Origin: Dictyocoela muelleri
Taxonomy: Eukaryota > Microsporidia
Direction: 5' to 3'
DNA: 23,129 nucleotides
Assembly: GCA_016256075.1 (NCBI GenBank)
Contig: SDVU01000062.1
Span: 1-23,129 of the forward strand
A program made the translations under genes and the position numbers. Every line of letters begins with the position of its first letter. The first letter of the stretch is position 1. This document shows positions 10,388-19,307 of this stretch, piece after piece. Below the pieces are notes generated by a model that did not search any database, was not told the DNA's origin, and worked only from the letters and a program-made list of their open reading frames with translations.

Positions 10388-10735
10388 ACTATAAAATTCA
10401 TATAGGGTGTCAAAAAAAATCTTATAAAAATGTGTTTGTTATAAGTTTATTTTGATGCGTGTTTTTTATAAGGTTATTTGACGGTTTTTCTTATAAGATC
10501 TAAGAAAATAAGCCATAAATTTTTTCTAGTTTTTAATTTTTTCCTCCGCTTTTAGATTAAAATTTTTGTCAATATTAAACTTTCATAGATGTTATCAGAA
10601 GCAAATTTCATATTAGAGCAGTTAAAATGAACATTAATAACAATCTTATCAATATATCACTACTTTTAAATTTACTCTTGCCAAATTCCCCCCATGACCT
10701 TATAATTTTTTCTCAGACCTTATAATTAACTCTTT
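10388..10735 (+). mobile_element. Truncated second copy of the 594-bp MITE
   Basis: It follows the right half of the element at 12145-12738. Shared blocks are ttcatata[ag]gg, caaaaaaaatcttataaaaat, ttttgtcaatattaaacttt, then the end-words accttataatt and ttataattaactctt. The left end is missing and the extreme right end has lost the GGGC. It lies between the second Merlin and the MULE fragment at 10745-10900. Confidence 0.75.
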
Positions 10736-10744
10736 TCTATTTTT

Positions 10745-10900
10745 TCTCTATTCTAACAACAAATATATATGCTATAGGGAAAGGTTTTCTAAATAAATAA
10801 GCATTAATAACAATAGATTGTGTGATCTGTCTAGGGACGGATTTAAATTTGCCGTAAATTATAAAAATTCTTGCTTTTCTACTACTTCATTTATAAAATT
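10745..10900 (-). pseudogene. MULE transposase catalytic fragment (duplicate)
   Basis: On the minus strand this reads IIYGKFKSVPRQ, then VINAYLFRKPFPIAYIF, the first-Asp block of a MULE transposase (family form W-x-D-G-T-F-K-x-x-P). It is a near copy of 11631-11777, same direction, about 730 bp away. Both share the unusual Tyr in place of the catalytic Asp (codon at 10854-10856). Nothing N-terminal of it remains, and the next downstream sequence is the MITE copy 10388-10735. Confidence 0.75.
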
Positions 10901-10903
10901 TCC

Positions 10904-11613
10904 TATCCGTTAAAATGTCAAAGTAATTTTAACGGATAGAGTTTTTGTCATTTATCCGTTAAAATGACAAAAAAATTTATAAAATTTTACATAATATACC
11001 GAAGGTATGGCCATATAGCTAGGTGGGTAACTCTCTTGAATGTAAATTTAAGTATCGTGGTTTGAATCCAGTTGACGTCACTCTTTAATAAATAATGAGG
11101 GAATGACATTAAGCGGGCAAAAACTATAGAAATTTTGTAGTAATATACAGTTGTTATTCCAGTGTGCTATATCTGATTAAGACTTGGTTTAATATGACAA
11201 TGAAGCAGAATTAACACCCCTATGTGTGGGGATGAGTGCGGCGACGCATCTCGGCAAAAAGTAGTGATAATAAAAATTCATAAAAAGCCACTAATTACCT
11301 GTATCCTGCTGGGTCATTAATAAAACGAGAAGCGTGTATACATCTGGACTTCTGGGTAGCTTAGGACGTGACGTATTATCGGAACACTAAGAACCAAATG
11401 TCACAGACCACAGTAGGGTATAACTCTTCGGGTTGACAGCTATTTATGTTGTCAACATGTAATATATATAATAATAAATTCTATTTTTGATATCATTATG
11501 GGCTCTAATTTTGACAAAATTAAATTTACTTATTTTTCTAATAAAATGATTTTGTCATTTTATCGGAAAATATTTTGTCATTTTTCCGTCGATTGACATT
11601 TTCATTAGACGGG
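10904..11613. mobile_element. Non-autonomous element with ATCCGTTAAAATGACAAA end-words
   Basis: The left end has a perfect 13-bp stem, tatccgttaaaat (10904-10916) with attttaacggata (10926-10938), then a third copy of the word near 10953. The right end has the inverse words ttttgtcattttatcgg (11550-11566), ttttgtcatttttccg (11573-11588) and a diverged third ending gacggg at 11613. A SINE (copy d) occupies most of the interior. It separates two copies of the same MULE segment. Confidence 0.6.
10995..11475 (+). repeat. tRNA-derived SINE, near full length (copy d)
   Basis: This is the clearest head. An A-box-like TAGCTAGGTGGG lies at 11016-11027 and a B box GGTTTGAATCC at 11059-11069, 43 nt apart start to start, as in a tRNA gene (about 44). 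The body follows, with core GGCGACGCATCTCGGCAAAA near 11240. The 3' end is gttgtcaacatgtaatatat with an AT-rich tail. There is no coding sequence. RNA polymerase III transcription is inferred from the boxes. It sits inside the element 10904-11613. Confidence 0.88.
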
Positions 11614-12144
11614 AAGCCTTTATCAATTCGAACAACAAAATATAAATGCTATAGGAAAAGTATTTTCAAATAAATAAGCTTTAATAACAATTAAGTGTGT
11701 GAACTGTCTAGGTACGGATTTAAATGTGCCGTAAATTATAAAAATTCTTGCTTTTCTACGACTTCATTCATAAAATTTTATTAAAAATTATTATTCTGTC
11801 GATATCATCTATTCCGGCATCTTGAATAAAAAATTTCACATTATTTAAATTAAATTGCAAAAATTTTGTAATATCATCTTTTTGCTTTTTATCTTAAAAT
11901 ATTTCATTTTTTTGGGCTTCTCTACTATTTATCGCAGTGATCTATTCTGTTCTATATGACTTATTTATTCGTAATCTATTTTTGACCTTACTTCTGTAAG
12001 TATTGATGAAGTTTGGAATTTATTGATTTTAGCAGCTTGTTTTAATTTCTAATATACTTTTAATTAATTGCTTTTTTGTTATCTGCCTCATGATTATATT
12101 CTTTTATAAAAACAGTTGCTTTTTCATTTTCTAATATCAATATA

Positions 12145-12738
12145 GGGCAAGAGTTAATTATAAGGGTGGTGGGAAAATTATAAACGCGGAGGGATTTTTT
12201 TTTAGCAAGAGTTAATTATAAGGTCGGATGGAAAATTATAAGGTCAGAGATGAAAATTATAAGGTAGTAAGGAAAATTATAAAGGCGATAAAAATTTAAA
12301 TTTTAATAAATTTTTTAAACTGTAAAATTCATATAATGGGTCAAAAAAAATCTTATAAAAATGTGTTTTTTATAAGGTGCCTTTAGGGGTGTTTTTTATA
12401 ATGTTCTTGTTAGAGGGTGTTTTTTATAAGACCCTCCCCCCCCAAAAAAAATAGCGCTAAATTTTCCATACTTTTAAAATTTTCCGATCACTTTTAAAAT
12501 TTCCCCTCCACTTTTAAAATTTCCCCTCCACTTTTAAAATTTCCCCTCCACTTTTAAATTAATATTTTTGTCAATATTAAACTTTCACAGTGTTATCAAC
12601 AGTAAAATTCATATTAGAATGGCTAAAAAATTTTCCCGCCACCTTATAAATATATCCCTCTCTTTTATAATTAACTCCTGCAAAATTTTCCCTCCGCCCG
12701 TATAATTTTCCCTCCGCCCTTATAATTAACTCTTGCCC
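12145..12738. mobile_element. 594-bp MITE with 6-bp target duplication AATATA
   Basis: The ends are GGGCAAGAGTTAATTATAAG at 12145 and its complement ending at 12738. The inner ends repeat a GGAAAATTATAAGG[GT]CGGAGG-like word several times on each side. AATATA flanks both sides exactly (12139-12144, 12739-12744). Removing the element and one AATATA joins the FLYWCH reading in frame, which confirms the boundaries. It has no coding capacity. A 6-bp duplication does not fit Merlin (8), hAT (8), MULE (9) or mariner (TA), so the family is left open. Confidence 0.88.
12471..12558. repeat. 20-bp tandem repeat, about 4.4 units
   Basis: Units of cttttaaaatttcccctcca repeat head to tail inside the MITE. 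The first unit has diverged; the next three are identical. The copy at 10388-10735 has at most one such unit, so the expansion is specific to this copy. Confidence 0.9.
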
Positions 12739-12912
12739 AATATAGATTTACAAGATCAGATATTGCACCTAAATTTATCAATTTTGTTTTCCTCTTTTTC
12801 TATATTATATATGAAATTGTTTGATATAAGCATTTTTTTGTTTCTTTAACTTTTCAGATTAAAAATTTCAATTTTTAAAGGGCCTTATAAATATTTTTTT
12901 ATTGTGATATAT

Positions 12913-14508
12913 TGATGAGTTGAACTATTTTTAACATTGGCAAGTTTAGTTTAAACTCGCCTAAGTGCGAGTTGAACCTAAACGGGAAATCATTATATTT
13001 TATTAAAATCATGTTATCATTTTTGAAAAATCTCTTTTCAAAAATTGTATAAAAATTTATAAAAAACCCTATTTTTATCACAATAATCGGCACTCTATAT
13101 TTAACTGGTATACAGAAATATTCACTCAAAAGAGCTCACAATAAACAGATTCCATAAACGAGTTTTTCATTATGATGTGATACTGAAGTGAATGTTAAAA
13201 ATTTCAAATATCCCTTAAGTACCATATTAATAAGAGAGATTCAAATATTCAATCGATTTATCGTGAGTTCTTCTGAAATAGTACACCTGTGCCCACATTA
13301 AATATAGAGTGTTTATAATTAATATTATTATATTTCATTATGATCACTTTATAACTTTCTTTTCAACCAAAGAAATGACAATAAAAAATTAAAATTTCTA
13401 TAACTTTTCGAAGTGTGTCTACAAATTGGATTTTTTATATTTTTCTCAATGAATTATCATGGTGTTGAGATTGACGATATATAATTGGTCAATTAGAAAA
13501 TATATAGAGTATATATTAACATAAAATACTAATATGAATAATTAATCCTTATATTTAATTCTACAAAACAAATACATGATACAAGGTGGTAATATTATAT
13601 TTATTACTATTATTTTGTTGTTCATTTATAGAAGTAAAATATACAATATTTTTCTGTATTATATGAAAATTATACACATAATATAACACAAATTTTATTA
13701 AGTCTTTAACCACAATTTTAATTAATATTTTTTAAATAAACTAATTAAAAAATAAAAAATGTATTAATATGAATCGGGTTGTGATATTAACTTTGCTAAA
13801 ATCGCATCCCCTGCTCTTTTTAGATTTATTTTTTTAAATATATATAAAAAAAGTAATATATCAAAAAACAACAATTTATAAATTTTTGTCTATCGATTAA
13901 ACAGAAGGGCGATTTTTTCCAAATTTTACTATATTTTTTTACAATTTTTTTTAAATTTTTTTTGGAATAAAAAATGGAATTCTTAAAAAAACAATAATAT
14001 ATATTTTTCTGGTAATATCAAATATTATCTACCAAGAGAGTATTCGCCTACCTTTTTCACAGATTTTTGATCCTAGGATTATCAGTTTTACGTCACTTTT
14101 TTCCTACTACTTAGCTATACATGTGATTTCTTTTTACATGACTCGGCAAGATAAACATAATTAAAATTTTTTATCATTTTTATAATTTCTTAGTTTTCGC
14201 CAAGATGTGTCTCCACCTTTATCCTTCACCTAGCAGAATCGTATATTCTTTATTGCATATTAGTCCAATTTTAAAAACATGGCATTAAAAAAAACTTGAC
14301 AGCGTCGTTTTTTCATTTAATAATCATTTTTGAAAAAAAGAACCGACAAAGCTGTTTTTTTATTTTCATTCTTATTTTCAGAAAAAAGACACAATTATTT
14401 TTATTTTTAACAGATAAACACCTAAGAATGAAAGGGGTTAGGCTTCTACTCGCCTACAGGCGAGTCAAATACTTACTCGCTAGCACCATAAAAATCCTCT
14501 ACTCGCCA
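12913..14508. mobile_element. Non-autonomous TIR element with ACTCGCC hairpin ends
   Basis: Ends 12913-12985 and 14436-14508 are inverted repeats of about 73 bp. Each contains a hairpin: ACTCGCCTaagtGCGAGT on the left, and ACTCGCCTacAGGCGAGT (perfect 8-bp stem) on the right. Outside them lie gatatat (left) and gataaat (right), a possible 7-bp duplication with one mismatch. The interior, about 1.45 kb, has no credible gene and carries a diverged SINE (copy e). The element lies between the MULE relic on its left and the MULE fragment on its right. Confidence 0.72.
14030..14290 (-). repeat. tRNA-derived SINE, diverged (copy e)
   Basis: The minus-strand reading matches the central and 3' half of copy h. 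Matching blocks are ttttacgtcacttt, atgactcggcaagata, cgccaagatgtgtctcc and catattagtcc. Identity is clearly lower than among copies b, d and h, so it looks older. The tRNA-like head is missing. It lies inside the ACTCGCC element. Confidence 0.7.
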
Positions 14509-14535
14509 GATAAATGAAAACATTCACAACCTTAA

Positions 14536-14948
14536 TGGATCCCGAATTTATTAAAAGTCTACGTGGCAAAGATATTATAATAAAGGATAAATATATATAC
14601 AATTATGATAAAATAAAAGATGAAAAAAATACTTTAGATGTTTGAAATGTACATTTCTTGTCAAGTTTGAGGCACATTAGAAATTAACATGCAAATATCA
14701 GGTGAGCATAATTATCCTACCGAAGAAAAAAAATCCAAAAGATTAATTATGTTATCATAAATTCGTAAAAGGTAAATAAAAACACAAGAAGACCCGTTGA
14801 TATCATTGCTAATGTTATAAAGATATACCCAATTGTAATATTCCCGATTTAAAAAACTTTTAGTCAATTAGTAATAGAATTAGGACTATTCGAGATAAAG
14901 AAGCTCCTCGAACATTTAGTTCAAAAATAGTATTCAAGATATTTTGAA
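14536..14948 (+). pseudogene. FLYWCH-MULE N-terminal fragment
   Basis: An ATG at 14536 opens MDPEFIKSLRGKDIIIKDKY, the start of a FLYWCH finger. After a one-base loss near 14640 the cysteine part follows (WKCTF type), then ISGEHNYPTEEKKSKR with the histidine pair region near 14700-14740. Near 14880-14930 comes IRTIRDKEAPRTFSS, which resembles the linker before the MULE catalytic domain. The catalytic part does not follow; instead the separate element 15069-16743 begins. It could be the stump of an element interrupted by that insertion, or an independent truncation. Confidence 0.65.
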
Positions 14949-15068
14949 GTTAATCTGAGCATGAAATTTTTTTGTTCATAAACCAATTTTACATATTTAG
15001 ACGGAATTATAATTTCCCGATCACTTATAATGAAAAAATATGGCTTGTTGAAAATTCGGAAAAATTGA

Positions 15069-16743
15069 ATTTTCACCATAAAAAAAAGGGGTCTATGGTT
15101 TTTTCAAAAAATAACCCCTATTACGGATGAAAAATAAAATTATGAGGATTTCAAGCCAGAATTTATAAAAACAAACAAAAATAAAGAATCTGTTTTATAT
15201 TTAAATCATTACTACTACTTCCTAAATAAAAATAATACAATAAAAACATGGAGGTGTAGCAAGCGGCCCTGTAAAGGAAAGTGAAAAACAGAAGGAAATA
15301 TAGTAAAATACAGTGATGAATCTAAACATGAATGCATTTCTCTCACACCAACCAAAATACAAAAAATAATGGGTATGAGAAAGATGAAAAACATGGCCAA
15401 TACATCATGTCTAAATTATAAGCAAATCATTTCTGAAATTTTTAAAACCTTGATGAATCTGAAATTGACTTTTTTTTCGAAACAAAAATCACTTAATCGA
15501 ACAATTTTTAATGCGTGACAAAAAATTTTGAAAATTACGATAATACAGATGATATGCCCGAAGAATTAAAGTTAAGTATAAATGGTGGTAAGTTCCTTCA
15601 TTATGATAGTGGCTGTCTTGATCCCGAGCGATTATTAATATGCATAAATTCCAAAAAAATAATGCATCTTGAAAACTCGTCGATATGGCTCGAGAATGGA
15701 ACCTTTAAAATGGCTCCTTCAGGGTTTTTTTCAGATTTACATAATTTACGAGAAGATTTTAGAAAACTTTTTTCCTCTATTATATGCAATTTTATAAACA
15801 AAACAGAAAAAAACATATTTAAAATTTTTTGCTATTGTGGCAAAATTGATCAAAAATAAGTGCGAATTACATTATTATGAACTTCGAAATTGCACCCATT
15901 AAGGTCTTCATTAAAATTTTTCCCATAACTAAAGTTTTTAATTGTTTTTTCCATTTTTCCCAGAACATATGGAAATACATACAAAAAAGTTGATTAGATT
16001 TTAGATATATAAAAGATAAAGAATTCAGAATTCATATAAAAATGTTGTTAGTCTTAGCTTTTGTTCCAAAAAACAACATACTTGAAATTTATGAAAAACT
16101 AAAAATTGATTATTCTGGAAAATTTGACGGGAAAGCTGAAATCTCTGTTTTCAATTATTTTGAAATAAATTTTTTAAATGATTCAAATATTTCAGAATGG
16201 GAATGCGAAGGGAGAATTTTAAAGAATATACCATTAACTACGAATGTTTGTGAAGGATTTAACAGAGCTCTGAATTCATTTTTAAAAGCCAAACATCCTT
16301 CACTTACAAAATTTATCATAATATTACGTACTCAAGACCATATTCAGGATAAAGATATAAATGATGCAATATTATTGAGACCTATAAGTTCTGTTAAAAA
16401 GAAAACTCAAAAAAAACTTGAAAATTTAAAAAATATTATTCAAAGGTATAAAGATTATTATGGTTTATTATTCCTTAAAGCTATAGCATCGGTATATGAT
16501 TTTAGCATTTAATAAAATTATTTCTTAAAAATTAAAAGATTGTTTAAAATAAATGATTTTTATTAAAGTTTGTTTAAAATCTAATGTATAATTAAAAATT
16601 GCATATGTTTGTATGATTATTCCTGCAATTTAGTTTTATTTATTATTCAAATTAAATTAAAAAATTTCAAAAAAAAATTTTTTTATCAACGATAGGGGTA
16701 TTTTTGAAAAAAAATCATACACACCTTTTTTATTGGTGAAAAT
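15069..16743 (+). mobile_element. FLYWCH-MULE (Mutator-like) element with TIRs
   Basis: The ends attttcacc (15069-15077) and ggtgaaaat (16735-16743) open inverted repeats of about 55 bp that share TTTTCAAAAA, ACCCCTAT and other blocks. No 9-bp target duplication was found at these points, so the outer border may lie a little further out, for example at the palindrome 16748-16788. The interior is a single FLYWCH-MULE transposase relic. Confidence 0.72.
15126..16512 (+). pseudogene. FLYWCH-MULE transposase pseudogene, both catalytic Asp changed
   Basis: An N-terminal block reads DFKPEFIKTNKNKESVLYL, then HYYYFLNKNNTIKTWRCS, the FLYWCH finger (15140-15300, one TGA inside). A spacer leads to KFLHYDSGCLDPERLLIC. 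The catalytic motif then reads WLENGTFKMAP, with Asn at 15695-15697 where the family has Asp. After a shift the second block reads MNFEIAPIKVFIKIFP, again Asn (15880-15882) in place of the D of D-F-E. ALAFVPKNN-like (here LAFVPKNN) and IPLTTNVCEGFNRAL follow, and the frame ends at 16512. Breaks number at least three. Both Asp-to-Asn changes are single G-to-A steps on the coding strand. Confidence 0.87.
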
Positions 16744-16747
16744 GGGA

Positions 16748-16788
16748 GTTTTGCCCAAATAGGGCCTTCGGCCCAATTTGGGCAAAAC
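16748..16788. repeat. 41-bp near-perfect palindrome
   Basis: GTTTTGCCCAAAT and ATTTGGGCAAAAC form a perfect 13-bp stem around agggccttcggccca, which pairs further. It begins four bases after the MULE right end and is unusually GC-rich for this window. It may be part of the MULE terminus, or two fused element ends, or a terminator-like hairpin. Confidence 0.9.
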
Positions 16789-17334
16789 GTTGAAAAATAT
16801 TATTTCTATACTTAAAAAGGTTGGAACTAAAATTTTATGATAATAATATTCATCCTTAATAGTCTTACCTATTTATTTTTCGAGAAAAGTTCTCAAAACT
16901 GGTGACCAAAGCTTGTATTATGGTATATTTGAATATACAAATGCTTCAAACAGTTTAGTATCAAAAAATCTGTTATGTACAGCTATAGATATTATTTGAC
17001 CAAGTGTTTTTTTTAATTGTAGTGCTGAAATTCTTTTAATGAAAACAATACTACATATGTGTCTTCAGTGTTTTAATGCCTTCTTCTTATAAATAATAAA
17101 TTTCCTTGCTTCATACTATGTATTTTATGTGCCTTTGAGTTTTTTAAAATCATTATTCGTGTATAGGAACTTCATAAGAGCTTTTAAGATGTCAGATGTT
17201 TAATTTTTATAAGTGCAAAGAGCCGGAATTTTTATCCAGTTTTTTTTGTAAAATTTTTAAAAATATCCTTTTTTTTGTAAAATTTTTAAAATATTCGGTT
17301 TTGATAAAATATAAGAACCGTTTTTTTTCCGGGC
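16789..17334. other. AT-rich stretch, nothing recognised
   Basis: A short near-repeat, ttttttttgtaaaatttttaaaa, occurs twice near 17243-17292. No transposase block or gene was seen. Confidence 0.55.
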
Positions 17335-17680
17335 TTATCTATAACTATAGAGATATAGTATAAATTATGGTTGTTTCAATGTTTTTAACTGATTATTACT
17401 CGTTCTAATATTTTGGTGAAGCATAAGAGACTATTAGGTAAGATGATGATTGTGGCGACGCGTCTCGGCAAAAGTAGAGGAAATAAAAGCAAAAAAACCT
17501 TTAATTACCTGTATCCTACGGATTCATTAATAAAACTATAATCGCATATACATCATTTCTTCTGTGTTCCCATGGAATAACGTATAATTGAACACCGGTA
17601 ATCAAGCATCACAAATATTTGGTAAGAGATAACTTCCCAGGTTTGCAATTATCGATTAACTCAGTATTTAATATTTCTTT
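17335..17680 (+). repeat. tRNA-derived SINE, head missing (copy f)
   Basis: From aactatagagatatagta onward it follows the SINE body. The core ggcgacgcgtctcggcaaaa (17455-17474) is nearly identical to the other copies, as are ttaattacctgtatcct and gaacaccggtaa. The 3' end is diverged. The A and B boxes are absent. Confidence 0.78.
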
Positions 17681-17692
17681 TGTCTCAGATTG

Positions 17693-17785
17693 TCGAATTC
17701 CCAAAATCCAGAATACCCAAAATACCGAATCCTCAAATGTCGAATTCCCGGAATATATTATTCCCGAAATTTATAATCCTCAAAG
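17693..17785. repeat. Degenerate tandem repeat of about 16 bp (GAATTCCC-like word)
   Basis: About six units of the kind gaattcccaaaatcc, gaatacccaaaatacc, gaatcctcaaatgtc and gaattcccggaatatat run head to tail. It resembles the subterminal word arrays of the other elements here, but no inverted partner was found in the window. Confidence 0.7.
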
Positions 17786-18032
17786 TGTATAAAAAGATAT
17801 TTTGAGATTAATACGCATATAGATTATTAGACCAGGGTTGAATAACTCATTTAAGATGGAGAGCAACATTTATTAAAAAAATTTCTCGCAGGTCGCATAA
17901 AAAGATATGTGCTTATGTTTGTATATAAAATTAAAAACTAATAAGTTTTTTACTTTAATTAAAGTTATAGATTTTCGAAATTTATTATCGAAAGATAAAG
18001 TTTTTATTTAATCTTGAAGCCTGTAACGCTGA

Positions 18033-18912
18033 CCGAAAACTCATCGACTTGAGTTTTCGGATTAAAAAAGTTGAGTTTGCCGAAAATTCAACGCAAAATA
18101 TAAAAACCTCTTAAAATAATAAAAATAATAAAAATAATAAATACAAATTAGATAATTTAGAAAAATTATAAAACGAGTTGTATGATGAATAATTTCAGTT
18201 AAAAACGGATTGACTCGACATCTTCTTTAAGTGTTTGATTGCTCTGTGATTAAAAATCTTGAACATACATTTAAGTATCCTAGTTTAAATCTCCCGGAGT
18301 AATTTCAATAAATAAACAAGAAAGACATTAAGCGGTCAAAAGTAATAAGATTATAGTAATAAAAAGCATGTCTAATATATTATAGCGGATTAAAACTTGC
18401 TTTAATGATACAATGAAGCACAAGTGGCTTTCATAGGTTGTAAATGAGTGCAGTGAAGCATCTCGGCAGAATGTAATAAAACTAAAAAATTTTTAAGGAC
18501 TAATATTATCATTATTTTTGCGACATTATAAAAACATAAATTGCATATTGCGCCGGAGTCTGTTTAGCTATGCAATTAATATTACTTGAACATCGGTAAC
18601 TAAAGATATTTAGACTGTTATTTTCAATATGTTAATATGCCTGCATGTAATATATAATTCTTTCTTAAGATAATCAAAAAATTAAAATCAATATAAATTT
18701 CAAAATTATCAATTATTTTTTCTTGACATACCTGCTTTTTTATGCAATTAAATTATTTATTGAGAAATTGGTTTAGTCTAATTTTATTTTAAATTATTAA
18801 GTTTAATTTTTTTTATTAATTTCTTTATTTTAAGAGATTTTTTATATTTTGCGTTGAGTTTTCGGCAAACTCAACTTTTTAATCCGAAAACTCAACGCCG
18901 ATGAGTTTTCGG
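18033..18912. mobile_element. 880-bp TIR element with CCGAAAACTCAACG end-words
   Basis: Arms 18033-18116 and 18824-18912 are inverted repeats of about 85 bp with very high identity. Each arm holds several copies of CCGAAAACTCA[AT]CG in both orientations, for example CCGAAAACTCATCG then GAGTTTTCGG on the left, so each end can fold on itself. There is no transposase. A full SINE (copy g) lies in the middle. Target duplication unresolved (gctga and gctgc outside). Confidence 0.87.
18215..18660 (+). repeat. tRNA-derived SINE, near full length (copy g)
   Basis: It runs from a decayed head (B-box position reads agtttaaatct near 18282) through acattaagcgg and gcatctcggca to ctgcatgtaatatataat at the 3' end. 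The Pol III boxes are too damaged to expect activity. It sits inside the element 18033-18912. Confidence 0.82.
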
Positions 18913-19307
18913 GCTGCCGAAAAGAGCTGCTAACAGCGATAAATGACTGTGAAATACAAAAAATATAGTAGCACAAAACCTAATCCATTTAAAAAAAAAT
19001 GTTATATTATTTATTCTATTGAAAAATAACTGTTTGTAGGTAAACATAAAAAACATAAATTTAAAAAAAAAGCGCTGGTCGCACAAAACCCATGAAGGTT
19101 GGTGCATGTTTGACGCACAATATTTAGACTATCTAATAATGTAAATTATTTGAGATTATTGAGATTAAATCTGAGATAATCACAAAAAAATTTATGGTTA
19201 TATAAATTACTCGCAGAAAATAAAAGCGAGATTACAGACTTTCAAACGTAAGAACATTTATTTTGTATTAAACCCGTAGATATGTAATTATATTTAATTT
19301 ATCAACT
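18913..19307. other. AT-rich stretch, nothing recognised
   Basis: A 71-codon open frame on the minus strand (19107-18892) is Phe-rich, runs into the neighbouring element end and shows no motif; I do not treat it as a gene. Confidence 0.55.

Larger units (their letters stand above)
11619..12833 (-). pseudogene. FLYWCH-MULE transposase pseudogene, interrupted by a MITE
   Basis: Read downwards from an ATG at 12833: NNFIYNIEKEENK, then FRCNI..SCK (the FLYWCH cysteines, with one stop between them). After the MITE at 12145-12738 comes EKATVFIKEYNHEADNKK (the histidine part; the usual H-N-H is Y-N-H). Then KQAAKINKFQTSSILTEV, KFFIQDAGIDDIDRIIIF (family form L-x-x-D-S-G-x-x-D-x-x-R-I-I-I-F) and the catalytic block IIYGTFKSVPRQFTHLIV, where Tyr (11731-11733) replaces the first catalytic Asp. 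The reading fades near 11619 against the element 10904-11613. The rest of the DDE domain is absent apart from the duplicate at 10745-10900. Several shifts and stops. Confidence 0.78.

Noticed and set aside
11011-11069. A functional tRNA gene at the A/B box pair
   Set aside because: The boxes fit, but the acceptor and anticodon stems do not form convincingly and the same sequence recurs as the head of a dispersed repeat.
10745-11777. The 147-bp direct repeats as long terminal repeats of a retroelement
   Set aside because: Both copies translate as the same block of a MULE transposase and lie inside MULE remains; there is no primer site, polypurine tract or retroelement reading between them.
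12145-12738. The 594-bp MITE as a Merlin derivative because it starts with GG
   Set aside because: Its duplication is 6 bp, confirmed by the joined reading frame, while Merlin gives 8 bp, and its ends do not match either Merlin in the window.
12899-13129. 76-codon minus-strand frame
   Set aside because: The first codon is TTG, it runs over the hairpin end of the ACTCGCC element, and it shows no motif.
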